In this document: in pieces, positions 35,372-44,113 of the stretch | How positions within the stretch are numbered: position 1 is the first letter of the stretch | Layout of the letters: each line of letters begins with the position of its first letter | Source of the DNA: an uncultured Methylopila sp. | GTDB lineage: Bacteria; Pseudomonadota; Alphaproteobacteria; Rhizobiales; Methylopilaceae | DNA: 55,840 bases | Assembly: GCA_902168115.1 (NCBI GenBank) | Contig: CABHPB010000150.1 | Span: 1 to 55,840, forward strand | Direction of reading: 5' to 3' | Position numbers and translations under genes: made by a program | The notes under the pieces: model-generated | What the model was told of the DNA's origin: nothing | The model's input: the letters and a program-made list of their open reading frames with translations, nothing else | Databases searched by the model: none

Positions 35372-35552
35372 CACGGCATCCCCGCGGTCCGCGCATTCGG
35401 GCCGCTCCCTCTCGTCGTCGGGGCGGATCTCTTCCGGCCGCCCCACGGGATGACGACGCGCACCTGACGGCCGCCTCTCGTTCGGAGCGTTCGCTCGCCG
35501 GACGCTGCGACGGGGCGGCCGCCTTTTGGCCTGCGCGAACAAGGCGAACCTC

Positions 35553-36623
35553 ATGGCGACCACTTCGATCGCCGGGCGGCGCTCCCAAAGCGACGCGCCC
35601 GGGCAAGAACCTGACGTCTCCCTCGACGCCTGGCGCGAGGACGCGCTCGCCTTCGAGGCGGAGGTCGGCAAGGCCGTCGTCGGCCAGCCGCATGTCGTTC
35701 GGCTGATGACGATAGCCCTGTTCGCGCGCGGGCACGTGCTGCTCGAGGGCGACGTCGGCGTCGGCAAGACCACGATCCTGCGCGCCGTGGCGCGGGCGCT
35801 CGGCGGGCCGTTCGAGCGGATCGAAGGCACCGTCGACCTGATGCCGACCGACATGCTCTACACCGCCTATATCGACGACGCCGGAAAGCCGCGCGTCGAT
35901 CCCGGCCCGGTCCTCAAGCATGGCGAGGACCTCGCCGTGTTCTTCTTCAACGAGATCAACCGCGCCCGGCCGCAGGTGCATTCCCTGCTGCTGAGGCTGA
36001 TGGCCGAGCGCAGCGTCTCGGCCTTCGGCAAGGACTGGTCGTTCCCGAACCTCGTCGTCTTCGCCGACCGCAACCGCGTCGAGAAGGAGGAGACCTTCGA
36101 GCTCCCCGCCGCCGCCCGCGACCGGTTCCTGATGGAGATCGGTGTCGAGACGCCGCACGACGCAGAGGTGCGGCGGAATCTGGTGTTCGACCCGCGCTTC
36201 CACGACGTCGACCGACTGATCGGAGGACTCACCGAGGGCGTCATCGACCACACGCGGCTCGGCGCGGCGGGCGCCGCCATCCAGCAGGCCATCACGACCA
36301 GCCGCACGCTCGAGCAATACGTCCTCGCGCTCTGGGACGCGCTTCGCGCGCCGTCCAGCGTCGGCGTCCGGATCGACGGCGTCGACATGGATCGCCTGAT
36401 CCTCGGCGGCGGCAGTCCGCGCGGCGTCGGCGCGCTGGTGCGCGCGGCGCGGGTCCGCGCCTGGCTCGAAGGCCGCGACATGGTGCTGCCGGAGGACGTG
36501 CGCGCCGTGTTCGCGCCCGTGATGGCGCACCGCATCTTCCTCGACCCGATCTACGAGGCGCGCCGCGAGCGCATCGTGCGCGCTTTGTGCGGGCAGGTGT
36601 TCGAGAAGGTCCCGGCGCCGTGA
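35553..36623 (+). CDS. mxaR: MxaR, MoxR family AAA+ ATPase
   Basis: A 356-residue AAA+ chaperone-like ATPase with Walker A GDVGVGKTT (near residue 66), Walker B LAVFFFNEIN and a sensor NLVVFADRN. MoxR ATPases act with von Willebrand-type partners (here MxaS, MxaC, MxaL) in metal insertion or maturation, and MxaR takes its name from this locus. ATG 35553 is preferred over the upstream in-frame TTG 35526. Its stop overlaps the GTG of mxaS. Confidence 0.95.
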   Translation: MATTSIAGRRSQSDAPGQEPDVSLDAWREDALAFEAEVGKAVVGQPHVVRLMTIALFARGHVLLEGDVGVGKTTILRAVARALGGPFERIEGTVDLMPTDMLYTAYIDDAGKPRVDPGPVLKHGEDLAVFFFNEINRARPQVHSLLLRLMAERSVSAFGKDWSFPNLVVFADRNRVEKEETFELPAAARDRFLMEIGVETPHDAEVRRNLVFDPRFHDVDRLIGGLTEGVIDHTRLGAAGAAIQQAITTSRTLEQYVLALWDALRAPSSVGVRIDGVDMDRLILGGGSPRGVGALVRAARVRAWLEGRDMVLPEDVRAVFAPVMAHRIFLDPIYEARRERIVRALCGQVFEKVPAP

Positions 36624-37489
36624 GCCGGCCGGCGGCGGCGGAACGGGAGCGGATCGACCTCCCCTACCGCCTGTTCGGCCGCGCCAGGGGCGTCGCGCCG
36701 GGGATCCATCGTGCGGTCGGCGCCGGGCTGAACGGCGCGTTCCTGCGCCACGGCTCGATCCTCGACACGCCCGACGCCCGCCGCATCGACGTGCGCGCCT
36801 CGATCACCGACCCGTTCGGCGGGCTGAAGGTCCGCCGCTTCGAGAACCGCGCGCGGATCGACGTGTTCGTGCTCCTCGACCTGTCGGGCTCGATGGCCTT
36901 CGGGCGCGAGGCGGACGACCCGATCGCCGATCTCTGCGCCGCGATCGCCCATGCGGCGGTCCGCAGCCAGGACCGTTTTGGACTGATCGCCGCCGGTCCG
37001 AAGCCGCGGCGGGACCTCGCCATGCGCGCGACCCGGCGCGCCGGATTGCCCGACGAGGTCTGGCGCCGCGTCGCCGGCGACGCGGGCGACGGCGCCGGCG
37101 TGTCCGGCCTCCTGTCGATGCTCGACGAGCTGCCGCAGCGTCGCTCGCTGATCTTCGTCGTCTCGGACTTTCTCATGCCGGAGCGCGACCTCGAGGAGCT
37201 CCTCGGCCGGCTCTGGCGCCACGACGTCGCGCCGGTGGTCGTGCGGTCGAGCGCCGTCGAGACGCGGCTGCCGCGCTTCGGCCTGGTGGAGACGACCGAC
37301 CTCGAGACCGGCCGACGGCGGCTCGTCCTCATGCGCCGGTCGCTGCGCGAGGCGTGGCTCGCCCGCGCCCGCGAGCGGCGCGCGGCGCTCGACGCGATCT
37401 TCCGGCGACACGGCCGCCCGGCCTTCGATCTCGTCGACCGGTTCGATCCGGACGCCTTCGTCGATCATCTGATCTCGGGAGGCGGCTGA
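36620..37489 (+). CDS. mxaS: MxaS, DUF58/vWA-like maturation protein
   Basis: A 289-residue protein with a MIDAS-like DLSGSMAFG near residue 90 within a DUF58-type segment (RRFENRARIDVFVLLD). It has no clear membrane segment. It is the usual partner of the MoxR ATPase. GTG 36620 overlaps the mxaR stop (GTGA), which indicates translational coupling. Required for active calcium-containing methanol dehydrogenase in other methylotrophs. Confidence 0.93.
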   Translation: MSRPAAAERERIDLPYRLFGRARGVAPGIHRAVGAGLNGAFLRHGSILDTPDARRIDVRASITDPFGGLKVRRFENRARIDVFVLLDLSGSMAFGREADDPIADLCAAIAHAAVRSQDRFGLIAAGPKPRRDLAMRATRRAGLPDEVWRRVAGDAGDGAGVSGLLSMLDELPQRRSLIFVVSDFLMPERDLEELLGRLWRHDVAPVVVRSSAVETRLPRFGLVETTDLETGRRRLVLMRRSLREAWLARARERRAALDAIFRRHGRPAFDLVDRFDPDAFVDHLISGGG

Positions 37490-38406
37490 TGCGCTGGCGC
37501 CCATTGGCGGCGCTGGCGCTGCTGGCGGGCGCCTCCGCGCTCGCTCCGGACCCGGCGGCGGCGCAGATCCTGGACCGGTCGATGACGGCGCCGCGCCCGT
37601 TCGGCGTGATCCTCGGCGACGTGTTCACGCTCAAGACCCGGGTCGACGTCGCGCCGCCCTTCAGGCTCGACGCCTCGGCGCTGCCGAAGCCGGGTCCGGT
37701 GACCTACTGGCTCGATTTGAGATCGATCGAGATCAGGGAGGAGTCCGGTCCGAACGGCGCGACGCGCTACGAGATCGCGGCCGAGTACCAGACCTTCTAC
37801 GCCGCGCTCGAGGCGATCGAGCAGACGGTGCCGCCGGTCAAGCTCGTCGTGACCGCCGAGGACGGACGACGCGCCGAGGCGGACGGCGCGAGCTGGAGCT
37901 TCATCACCTCGCCGCTCCGCCCGATCGTCGCGACGGCCGGCGGCGGCAGCTCGGCCTACAGCATCCGGCCGGACGCGGTTCCGGCGCGACCCTCGCTGCG
38001 GCGGAGCGAGATCGCCGCGGCGGCGGCGGGCGCCGCCGCGCTGCTCGCGCTCGGCCTGCTCGCCTGGAGCCGCGCCTGGCCGCCCTTCCACAAGCGGCCG
38101 GCGCGTCCCTTCGCCGTCGCCGCCCGCGCGGTCGCCCGGCAGGCGCGGAACGGCGAGGCCGGCTGGCGCGGAGCGGCGCTCTCGCTCCATCGCGCCTTCG
38201 ACGCGGCGGCGGGCAGGCGTTTACTCGGCGAGGATCTCGCCGCCTTCCTCGCGGCGCGCCCTTCCTTCGCGCGGCTGGAGCCGACGATCCGAGACTTCTT
38301 CGAGGCTTCGCGGCAGGCGTTCTTCGGCGCCGGGTCGACCCCGATGCCCGCCGACGATCTGCTCAGCCTGTCGAAAAGCCTCGCCTCGGCGGAGCGGGCG
38401 TCGTGA
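37489..38406 (+). CDS. mxaA: MxaA, calcium-insertion membrane protein
   Basis: A 305-residue protein with an N-terminal signal (AALALLAGASALA), a periplasmic domain to about residue 165 and one membrane segment near 168-188, followed by a cytoplasmic helical tail. MxaA, MxaK and MxaL are needed for calcium incorporation into methanol dehydrogenase. The ATG overlaps the mxaS stop by one base (TGATG). Confidence 0.93.
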   Translation: MRWRPLAALALLAGASALAPDPAAAQILDRSMTAPRPFGVILGDVFTLKTRVDVAPPFRLDASALPKPGPVTYWLDLRSIEIREESGPNGATRYEIAAEYQTFYAALEAIEQTVPPVKLVVTAEDGRRAEADGASWSFITSPLRPIVATAGGGSSAYSIRPDAVPARPSLRRSEIAAAAAGAAALLALGLLAWSRAWPPFHKRPARPFAVAARAVARQARNGEAGWRGAALSLHRAFDAAAGRRLLGEDLAAFLAARPSFARLEPTIRDFFEASRQAFFGAGSTPMPADDLLSLSKSLASAERAS

Positions 38407-39440
38407 GCGCGCTCGGCTTCGACAACGCATGGCTCCTGCTGCTTCTCGTGCTCGCAGCGCTGCCCCTGTTCGCCTCGCCGCTGCGCCTGTCCGCCGTGCC
38501 GTCGGACGACGTCATTCCGGACGACCCATTGTCGAGCGCCGTCGGCGCCGCCCTGACGGCGCTCGGCGTGATCGCGATCGCGGCGCTCGCGCTCGGCCTC
38601 GCCGGTCTCCATCGCCGCGACCAGATCATCGAGCGGCGCGGCGTCGGCGCGAACGTCGTGCTGCTGATCGACCGGTCGTCCAGCATGGACTCGACCTTCG
38701 CCAACCGCTCGCCGGAGGGAAAGGAGGAGTCGAAGTCGGTCGCCGCCCGCCGCCTGCTCACCGACTTCTCCGCGCGCCGCGCGGCGGACCGCGTCGCCGT
38801 CGCGGCCTTCTCGACCGCGCCTATGCCGATCGTGCCGATGACCGACCATCACGACGCGGTGCGCGCCGCGATCGCCGCGATCGACCGGCCGGGCCTCGCC
38901 CACACCGACGTCGGGCGCGGCCTCGCCCTCGCCTTCTCCATGTTCGACGACGCCTCGAGCGAGACCTCGCGCGCTCTGGTGCTTGTGTCTGACGGCGCCG
39001 CCGTCATCGACCGACGCGTGCAGGACGCGCTGCGCGACGCGGCGCGGCGCGACCCGGTAAGGCTCTACTGGCTGTTCCTCAGAACCCAGGGCTCCAAGGG
39101 CATCTATGACAAGCCAGCGCCCGGCGAGGCGGACATCCCGCAGGTCTATCCCGAGCGCCACCTCGACATCTTCCTGAAAAGCCTCGACCTGCCCTATCGC
39201 GCCTTCGAGGCGAGGAGCGCCCAGGAGGTCTCCGCCGCGATCCGCGAGATTGACCAGCTCGAACAGCGGCCGACGACCTTCAAGGAGACCATTCCGCGGC
39301 AGGACCTCGACTGGCTCTGCTATCTGGTGGCGGCTATCGCGTCCGGCCTGCTGCTCGCCGGCAAGCTGATGGAGCGGCGGCTCGACGACGGGGCGCTCGA
39401 CGGTTCGGCCGCATCGCGCAGACTGGCGGGCGCGTCATGA
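38403..39440 (+). CDS. mxaC: MxaC, vWA-domain membrane protein
   Basis: A 345-residue protein with two N-terminal hydrophobic segments, a vWA domain with MIDAS DRSSSMDS near residue 95, and one C-terminal membrane segment (about residue 305-320). This BatA-like architecture fits a membrane partner of MxaR. GTG 38403 overlaps the mxaA stop by four bases. Confidence 0.93.
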   Translation: MSALGFDNAWLLLLLVLAALPLFASPLRLSAVPSDDVIPDDPLSSAVGAALTALGVIAIAALALGLAGLHRRDQIIERRGVGANVVLLIDRSSSMDSTFANRSPEGKEESKSVAARRLLTDFSARRAADRVAVAAFSTAPMPIVPMTDHHDAVRAAIAAIDRPGLAHTDVGRGLALAFSMFDDASSETSRALVLVSDGAAVIDRRVQDALRDAARRDPVRLYWLFLRTQGSKGIYDKPAPGEADIPQVYPERHLDIFLKSLDLPYRAFEARSAQEVSAAIREIDQLEQRPTTFKETIPRQDLDWLCYLVAAIASGLLLAGKLMERRLDDGALDGSAASRRLAGAS

Positions 39441-39994
39441 CGCTTGGCCTCGTCAGAAGCCTCGCGCCGGCGGCGCTGCTCGTCGCGGCTCTCGTCTGGC
39501 TCGGCGCCTCGCTCTGGACGCTGCAGGGCGAGCGGGCCGAACGGGACGTCTTCGACGCGCTGGCGGCGAACCGAAACGTGGAGCCGCCGGACGACGCGAG
39601 CGGCGAGCTTCTTTTCGCACGCGCCCACTACCTGCTCTCGCGCGACCGGATCGACGAGGCGCAGGCGCTGGTCGGCCGCATCGTCGACCGCGGAGGGCCG
39701 GCCGTCGCGGCGAGGTTCCACTACGACCTCGGCAACGCCCGCGCCCGGCGCGCCGTAGGCGCGGTCGAGGCGAGCCAGATCAACAAGGCGATCCCCGAGG
39801 TCCGGCTCGCCAAGGACGCCTATCGCGCCGCGCTGAGGGGCGATCCCGGGCTCTGGGACGCCCGCTACAATCTCGACGTCGTCATGCGGCTGGTGCGCGA
39901 CTTCCCCGAATTCGAGGCGGCGGAGGAAGAGACCAAGGCGCAGCCGAAGAAGCTCTGGACGGACCTTCCGGGCCGTCCGAGGGGGCTGCCGTGA
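39437..39994 (+). CDS. mxaK: MxaK, methanol oxidation calcium-insertion protein
   Basis: 185 residues: one N-terminal membrane anchor (about 10-30) and a helical, TPR-like periplasmic part (RAHYLLSRDRIDEAQALVGR). Placement between mxaC and mxaL matches known mxa operons. ATGA overlap with mxaC. Function is assigned from position and layout. Confidence 0.9.
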   Translation: MTLGLVRSLAPAALLVAALVWLGASLWTLQGERAERDVFDALAANRNVEPPDDASGELLFARAHYLLSRDRIDEAQALVGRIVDRGGPAVAARFHYDLGNARARRAVGAVEASQINKAIPEVRLAKDAYRAALRGDPGLWDARYNLDVVMRLVRDFPEFEAAEEETKAQPKKLWTDLPGRPRGLP

Positions 39995-40959
39995 AGCGGC
40001 CGGACTGGCGCACGCTCGCCGTCGGCGGCGCGGTCCTGCTCAGCGCGGTCGCGGCGATGCAGCCCGAGATCACGGCCGAGCGCGCGACCTACGAGATCAT
40101 CTCCTTTGTCGACATCACCGGGTCGATGAACGCGCGCGACTACGGCTCCAAGGGCGCGCCGCAGAGCCGGATCGACGCGGTCAAGGAGCGCCTGCCGGCG
40201 GCGATCGGGCGCCTGCCCTGCGGCTCGCGCGCCGGGCTCGGCGTGTTCAGCGAGCGCCGGGTCTTCCTGCTGTTCGAGCCGATGGACGTGTGCCGCGACT
40301 TCGCGGCGATCGAGGGCGCGATCCGCGGGCTCGACTGGCGGATGGCCTGGGAGGGCGACAGCCGGATCGCCAGCGGCCTGCAGAATGCGATCGAGATGGC
40401 CGCGCCTGTCGGGGCGGACGTGGTGTTCGTCACCGACGGCCACGAGGCGCCCCCGATCCGCGCCGACATGGACCAGCGCTTCGAGATCGACAAGGAGCGC
40501 ACGAAGGGCCTGCTCGTCGGCGTCGGAGGAACCCATCCGGTCCCGATCCCGAAATATGACGACTTCGGCCGCGAGTCCGGCTTCTTCTCCATGTCCGACG
40601 TGCCGCAGGCCTCGCGGATCGGGCCGCCCCCCGAGGGCGCGGAGACCCTGCCCGGATACAACGCCCGCAACGCCCCCTTCGGCGAGATGCCGGAGGGGGA
40701 CGAGCACCTGACGTCGGTCAAGGAGGACTACCTCCGCCGCCTCGCCGGCGAGACCGGGCTCGGCTATGCGCGCCTCGGCGAGCCGAAGGCGCTCGCCGAA
40801 GCGATCGCCGCCGGCGCGAAGCCCCGGCCGATCGAGGTTCCGGTCGATCTGTCATCCATCCCGGCGGCCGCGGCGCTCCTTGCGCTCGCCGCCCTCTATG
40901 GCGCGCCGCTCGTCGCTGGTCTGCGGCGACCGCGCCCCGCTGCACAAGGAGTCGCCTGA
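39991..40959 (+). CDS. mxaL: MxaL, vWA-domain calcium-insertion protein
   Basis: A 322-residue protein with an N-terminal hydrophobic segment, a vWA fold with MIDAS DITGSMNARD near residue 40 and a C-terminal membrane segment. It is the third vWA protein of the operon. GTG 39991 overlaps the mxaK stop (GTGA) and its own stop overlaps mxaD (TGATG). Confidence 0.92.
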   Translation: MKRPDWRTLAVGGAVLLSAVAAMQPEITAERATYEIISFVDITGSMNARDYGSKGAPQSRIDAVKERLPAAIGRLPCGSRAGLGVFSERRVFLLFEPMDVCRDFAAIEGAIRGLDWRMAWEGDSRIASGLQNAIEMAAPVGADVVFVTDGHEAPPIRADMDQRFEIDKERTKGLLVGVGGTHPVPIPKYDDFGRESGFFSMSDVPQASRIGPPPEGAETLPGYNARNAPFGEMPEGDEHLTSVKEDYLRRLAGETGLGYARLGEPKALAEAIAAGAKPRPIEVPVDLSSIPAAAALLALAALYGAPLVAGLRRPRPAAQGVA

Positions 40960-41471
40960 TGCGTTCCATCGCGCTCGCCGCCGTTCTCGCCCTCGCCGTC
41001 CCGGGCCTCGCGCTCGCCCACGGGCCGACGCCCCAGAAGGTAGAGGAGAAGATCGAGATCAAGGCCGAGCCCGCCAAGGTCTGGGCGCTGGTCAAGGACT
41101 TCGGCGGGGTGAAGGCCTGGCACCCCTCCGTCGAGTCCGCCGAGTTCAAGGACGGCGAGCGGACGCTCAAGGTGAAGGGCGCGGAGCTGGTCGAAAGCCA
41201 GGACGAGAACGACGACGCCTCCATGACCCTCGGCTACCGCCTCTCCAACGAGGGCAGCGAGGCGTTCCCCGTCAGCTCCTACTCCGCGACGATCACGGTC
41301 AAGGCCGCGGGCGGCGGCTCGGAAGTGACATGGCAGGGCCGCGGCTACCGGCTCGACACCTCCAACGAGCCGCCGGAGGGCAAGGACGACGCCTCGGCGG
41401 TCAAGGCGCTGTCGGACCACTTTAAGGCGGGGCTCGAAGGCCTGAAGAAAAAGGCGGAGGCGCAGGGGTGA
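40959..41471 (+). CDS. mxaD: MxaD, periplasmic SRPBCC protein
   Basis: 170 residues with a signal peptide ending at LALA and a SRPBCC/START-like fold (AEPAKVWALVKDFGGVKAW). MxaD is reported to improve electron transfer between methanol dehydrogenase and cytochrome cL. The stop overlaps the next gene by four bases. Confidence 0.92.
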   Translation: MRSIALAAVLALAVPGLALAHGPTPQKVEEKIEIKAEPAKVWALVKDFGGVKAWHPSVESAEFKDGERTLKVKGAELVESQDENDDASMTLGYRLSNEGSEAFPVSSYSATITVKAAGGGSEVTWQGRGYRLDTSNEPPEGKDDASAVKALSDHFKAGLEGLKKKAEAQG

Positions 41472-42409
41472 GGCTTCTCACCCCTGGTCTTGCGGCCGCG
41501 CTTCTCGCGCTCGCCTCGCCTGCGGGCGCCGCCGAGGCGACGATCGCGGTCGTCGCCCAGAACGGCGGAACGCTGCGGCTGCTCCCCGCGGGAGACGGCG
41601 AAGCCGCGGAGATCGACGTCGGCGAGGCGCCGGCGGGCGTCGCGGTCGCGCCGGACGGCCGCACGCTCTACGTCACCGACCCCGACCACGGCCGCGTCAC
41701 GGTGATCGACGCCGTCACGCGCCGCATCACCGCGCGCTTTCCGGTGAAGGGGCAGCCCTTCGGCGCGGCGGCGACCGACGAGTTCGTGTTCCTGACGGAC
41801 TGGACGCGGGGGCTTGTCATCAAGCTCGACGCGATGAGCGGCGCCGAGGAGGGCGGGATCAAGGTCGGCAAGGCGCCGGCGGCGATCGTGCTCGACGCGT
41901 CCGGAACGCGAGCCTTCGTGGCCGCGCGGGAGGACGACGCCGTCAGCGTCGTCGACCTGAAAGGGCAAAGCGAGGCGCAGGCCGTCAAGGTCGGCCGGGC
42001 GCCGTTCGCGCTGGCGCTCTCGCCCGACGGCGGCAGGCTCTACGTCGCCAACGTCCAGAGCGGCGACCTCTCGGTGATCGACGTCGCGTCCCGGAGGGAG
42101 CTCAAGCGCGTGCCCGTCGGCAAGATGCCCTACGGCGTCGCCGTAACGCCGGACGGGCGCCGGATCGCCGTCACGCTGCAGCATGACGGCGCGCTCGCGA
42201 TCCTCGACGGCCAGAGCCTCGAGGTGACGGGCAAAGTGAAGATCGGCAGCTACCCCGAAGGGGTGGCGATCACGCCGGACGGCAGGACCGCGGCCGTCGC
42301 CAACTGGATGGACGACACCGTCTCGTTCGTCGACCTCGCGGCCGCGCGCGTGGCGCGGACCGTTCCCGCCAAGGGCGGCCCGCGCAACCTCGTGACGCTG
42401 CCGGAATGA
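41468..42409 (+). CDS. Secreted YVTN-type beta-propeller protein in the mxaE position
   Basis: A 313-residue protein with an N-terminal signal (to PAGAA) and about seven repeated blades of the form G-x-x-P-x-x-V-x-x-x-P-D-G-x-x-x-Y-V. It starts with GTG inside the mxaD stop (GTGA) and must belong to the mxa operon. In Methylobacterium the gene after mxaD is mxaE, but I cannot confirm sequence homology. The propeller may scaffold MxaF/MxaG or bind a metal or PQQ-related ligand in the periplasm. Confidence 0.85.
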   Translation: MRLLTPGLAAALLALASPAGAAEATIAVVAQNGGTLRLLPAGDGEAAEIDVGEAPAGVAVAPDGRTLYVTDPDHGRVTVIDAVTRRITARFPVKGQPFGAAATDEFVFLTDWTRGLVIKLDAMSGAEEGGIKVGKAPAAIVLDASGTRAFVAAREDDAVSVVDLKGQSEAQAVKVGRAPFALALSPDGGRLYVANVQSGDLSVIDVASRRELKRVPVGKMPYGVAVTPDGRRIAVTLQHDGALAILDGQSLEVTGKVKIGSYPEGVAITPDGRTAAVANWMDDTVSFVDLAAARVARTVPAKGGPRNLVTLPE

Positions 42410-42441
42410 CAACCCAAGAAAACGACCACGGGAGAAGACCC

Positions 42442-43017
42442 ATGCGCATCCTCAAGGCCGCCGCTCTGGCGGCGTTCGCCCTTCCGCTCGCGATGACGGC
42501 GAACGCCCAGCGCGCGGCCGACCTCGCCCCGATCGACGTGACCAAGGTGGTCGCCGACATCGGCCCCGGATGGATCAAGAAGCAGACGGGCGAAGAAGGC
42601 GTGACCTTCGTCTGCGAGAGCGACGCCTGCGGCGGCCGCGGCGTCGTCGGCGTCGGCCAGGCCAAGCCCTCGCCGGACTACGTCAAGCTGGTCGTCGCCG
42701 ACCCCGACAAGGCGATGAAGAGCTTCAAGTACGGCACCGAGGAGTCGATGAAGGCGACGGGTTGCGCCTTCAAGTCGTTCGACGTCCGCCGCCTCGGCGA
42801 GCGGCGCATCCAGTATGAGGGCGTCGGGACCTGTCCCGAGGGCGCGGCGGCCGCGATGACCACGATTTTCGACGCCGACCGCTCCGGCATGATGTCGGTG
42901 CAGATCCTCACCCGATCGGAGGCCGAAGCCGTGAAGCTGCGCGACGCCTCGATCGGCAAGATCGTCGCCGCGCTCGACGGCCCAGGCGAGGCGCCGGACC
43001 GGCCGAGCGCGCACTAG
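42442..43017 (+). CDS. Secreted protein of unknown function ending the mxa operon
   Basis: 191 residues with a signal peptide (ALPLAMTANAQ). The mature part has four cysteines, two close together (FVCESDACGG) and two later (ATGCAFKS, GTCPEG), suggesting disulfides. It contains no catalytic motif I know. It starts 32 bases after the propeller with GGGAGAAG upstream (frame open from 42406). It occupies the mxaH position, but homology is unproven. Confidence 0.75.
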   Translation: MRILKAAALAAFALPLAMTANAQRAADLAPIDVTKVVADIGPGWIKKQTGEEGVTFVCESDACGGRGVVGVGQAKPSPDYVKLVVADPDKAMKSFKYGTEESMKATGCAFKSFDVRRLGERRIQYEGVGTCPEGAAAAMTTIFDADRSGMMSVQILTRSEAEAVKLRDASIGKIVAALDGPGEAPDRPSAH

Positions 43018-43026
43018 CCCCGGCTT

Positions 43027-43611
43027 TCAGGGCGCGTTCTGCCGGCGGCACTTCCCCGGAAGGTTCTGGTAGTAGACGCTTTTGAGGCTCGCCTCGCGCC
43101 AGCGCGTCGAGCCTCGGTCGGCCAGGTCGTCCGGACGCGCGCCGGGAAACTCGATCGCGATGTCCTGCTCCCCGAGCCCGCTTTGTCCGGGCGCGGGGAC
43201 GACGATGCGGGCCTCCAGCCGCGGCGGATCGGCGGCTTCGTCCAGCCGCCACTCGGGCCGGACCCCTGTCTCGGCGTTGTAGTCGGTGCGGTCGCCGTCG
43301 GCCTTCGCCACGTAGATCTGCCGAAGCAGCGCGGCGTCGCCGGCCTCCTGCTCCATCAGGAAGGCGACGTAGGGCCGGCTTTCGACGAAGACGTAGAACT
43401 GGCAGTAGAGGGCGGACTTTCTTTCGGCTCCGGCGGGGCGCGGGGCCGGTCGAGCCGGCTCCGGAATCGTCGCCCAGTAGGCCAGCGCCGCCGCTCCGCC
43501 GACCAGCAGACCTGACAGCGCGACGAGCGCCGCCCGGGACCCGACGGCTTTCCATCGGGTCCCGGATCGATCCTCCCGAATGCGCAGGGGGATTACTTGG
43601 CGTCCTTGCAC
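43027..43611 (-). CDS. Membrane-anchored periplasmic protein, unknown
   Basis: About 195 residues: a short basic N-terminus, one membrane segment (ALVALSGLLVGGAAALAYW) and a periplasmic domain containing CQFYVFVES and EWRLDEAADPP stretches. The start is uncertain. No ATG lies close to the membrane segment, and GTG 43611, overlapping the end of the EF-hand gene, is the best candidate. The frame stays open to 43677. Probably co-transcribed after the EF-hand gene. Confidence 0.6.
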   Translation of the reverse strand: MQGRQVIPLRIREDRSGTRWKAVGSRAALVALSGLLVGGAAALAYWATIPEPARPAPRPAGAERKSALYCQFYVFVESRPYVAFLMEQEAGDAALLRQIYVAKADGDRTDYNAETGVRPEWRLDEAADPPRLEARIVVPAPGQSGLGEQDIAIEFPGARPDDLADRGSTRWREASLKSVYYQNLPGKCRRQNAP

Positions 43612-43895
43612 CAGGAGGCCGACGCCTCGCGGCAGCGCGCCGTGTAGCTCTTCGTCAGCTTCTCGGCCGCGGCCCACTCCTGCTCGTCGACGCCGTTGTT
43701 GCTGTCCTCGTCCATGGCGGCGAAATTCGGCGCGTATTCGATCTTCGTCTTGCCGACGTTCTTCTGGTACTCGACCCGGTCGATCTGCCCGTTTCCGTCC
43801 GTATCGAGAGCGTTGAAGGACGGCCAGTCGGCGGCGTAGGCGGCCGTGCCCGTGAGAAGCAGAACCGAAGCGATTGCGGCCAGACCCTTGGTCAT
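43593..43895 (-). CDS. Secreted two-EF-hand calcium-binding protein
   Basis: 100 residues with a signal peptide (to AYAAD) and two complete EF-hand loops. The first is D31-x-D33-x-N35-x-Q37-I-D39-x-x-E42 and the second D62-x-D64-x-N66-x-G68-V-D70-x-x-E73. Both have all calcium ligands and no proline at position 2, so they are unlike lanmodulin's lanthanide loops. Two C-terminal cysteines may form a disulfide. It lies convergent with the end of the mxa operon, whose enzyme needs calcium, so periplasmic calcium buffering or delivery is a reasonable guess. Confidence 0.85.
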   Translation of the reverse strand: MTKGLAAIASVLLLTGTAAYAADWPSFNALDTDGNGQIDRVEYQKNVGKTKIEYAPNFAAMDEDSNNGVDEQEWAAAEKLTKSYTARCREASASWCKDAK

Positions 43896-44040
43896 CGCGT
43901 ACTCCCCTTCATGTGTTTTCTACCGCCTGCTTCCTGTCGGCCGCCAGACGATCGCCGCCTTGTTTGGCGGTTCGACATGGGGCCCCGACCGCTTCGATGA
44001 AATCAATGGGACATCTTCCCGATTATATTTGGATATATTT

Positions 44041-44057
44041 GCAGAACTGCGTTCTGC
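44041..44057. promoter_or_regulatory. Inverted repeat in the EF-hand upstream region
   Basis: GCAGAAC-TGC-GTTCTGC is a perfect 7-bp inverted repeat beside an AT-rich TATATTTGGATATATTT stretch, about 150 bases upstream of the EF-hand start. It could be an operator or, for the regulator gene ending at 44114, a terminator stem. Confidence 0.4.
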
Positions 44058-44113
44058 GCGGGGCGATCGCGTCCGGCGCGACGGCTCCGCTGCGACCCGG
44101 CGGCGAGCACGCG

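Noticed and set aside
43593-43895. Lanmodulin-like lanthanide binder
   Set aside because: Only two EF-hands, no Pro at loop position 2, and the spacing between the hands differs from lanmodulin.
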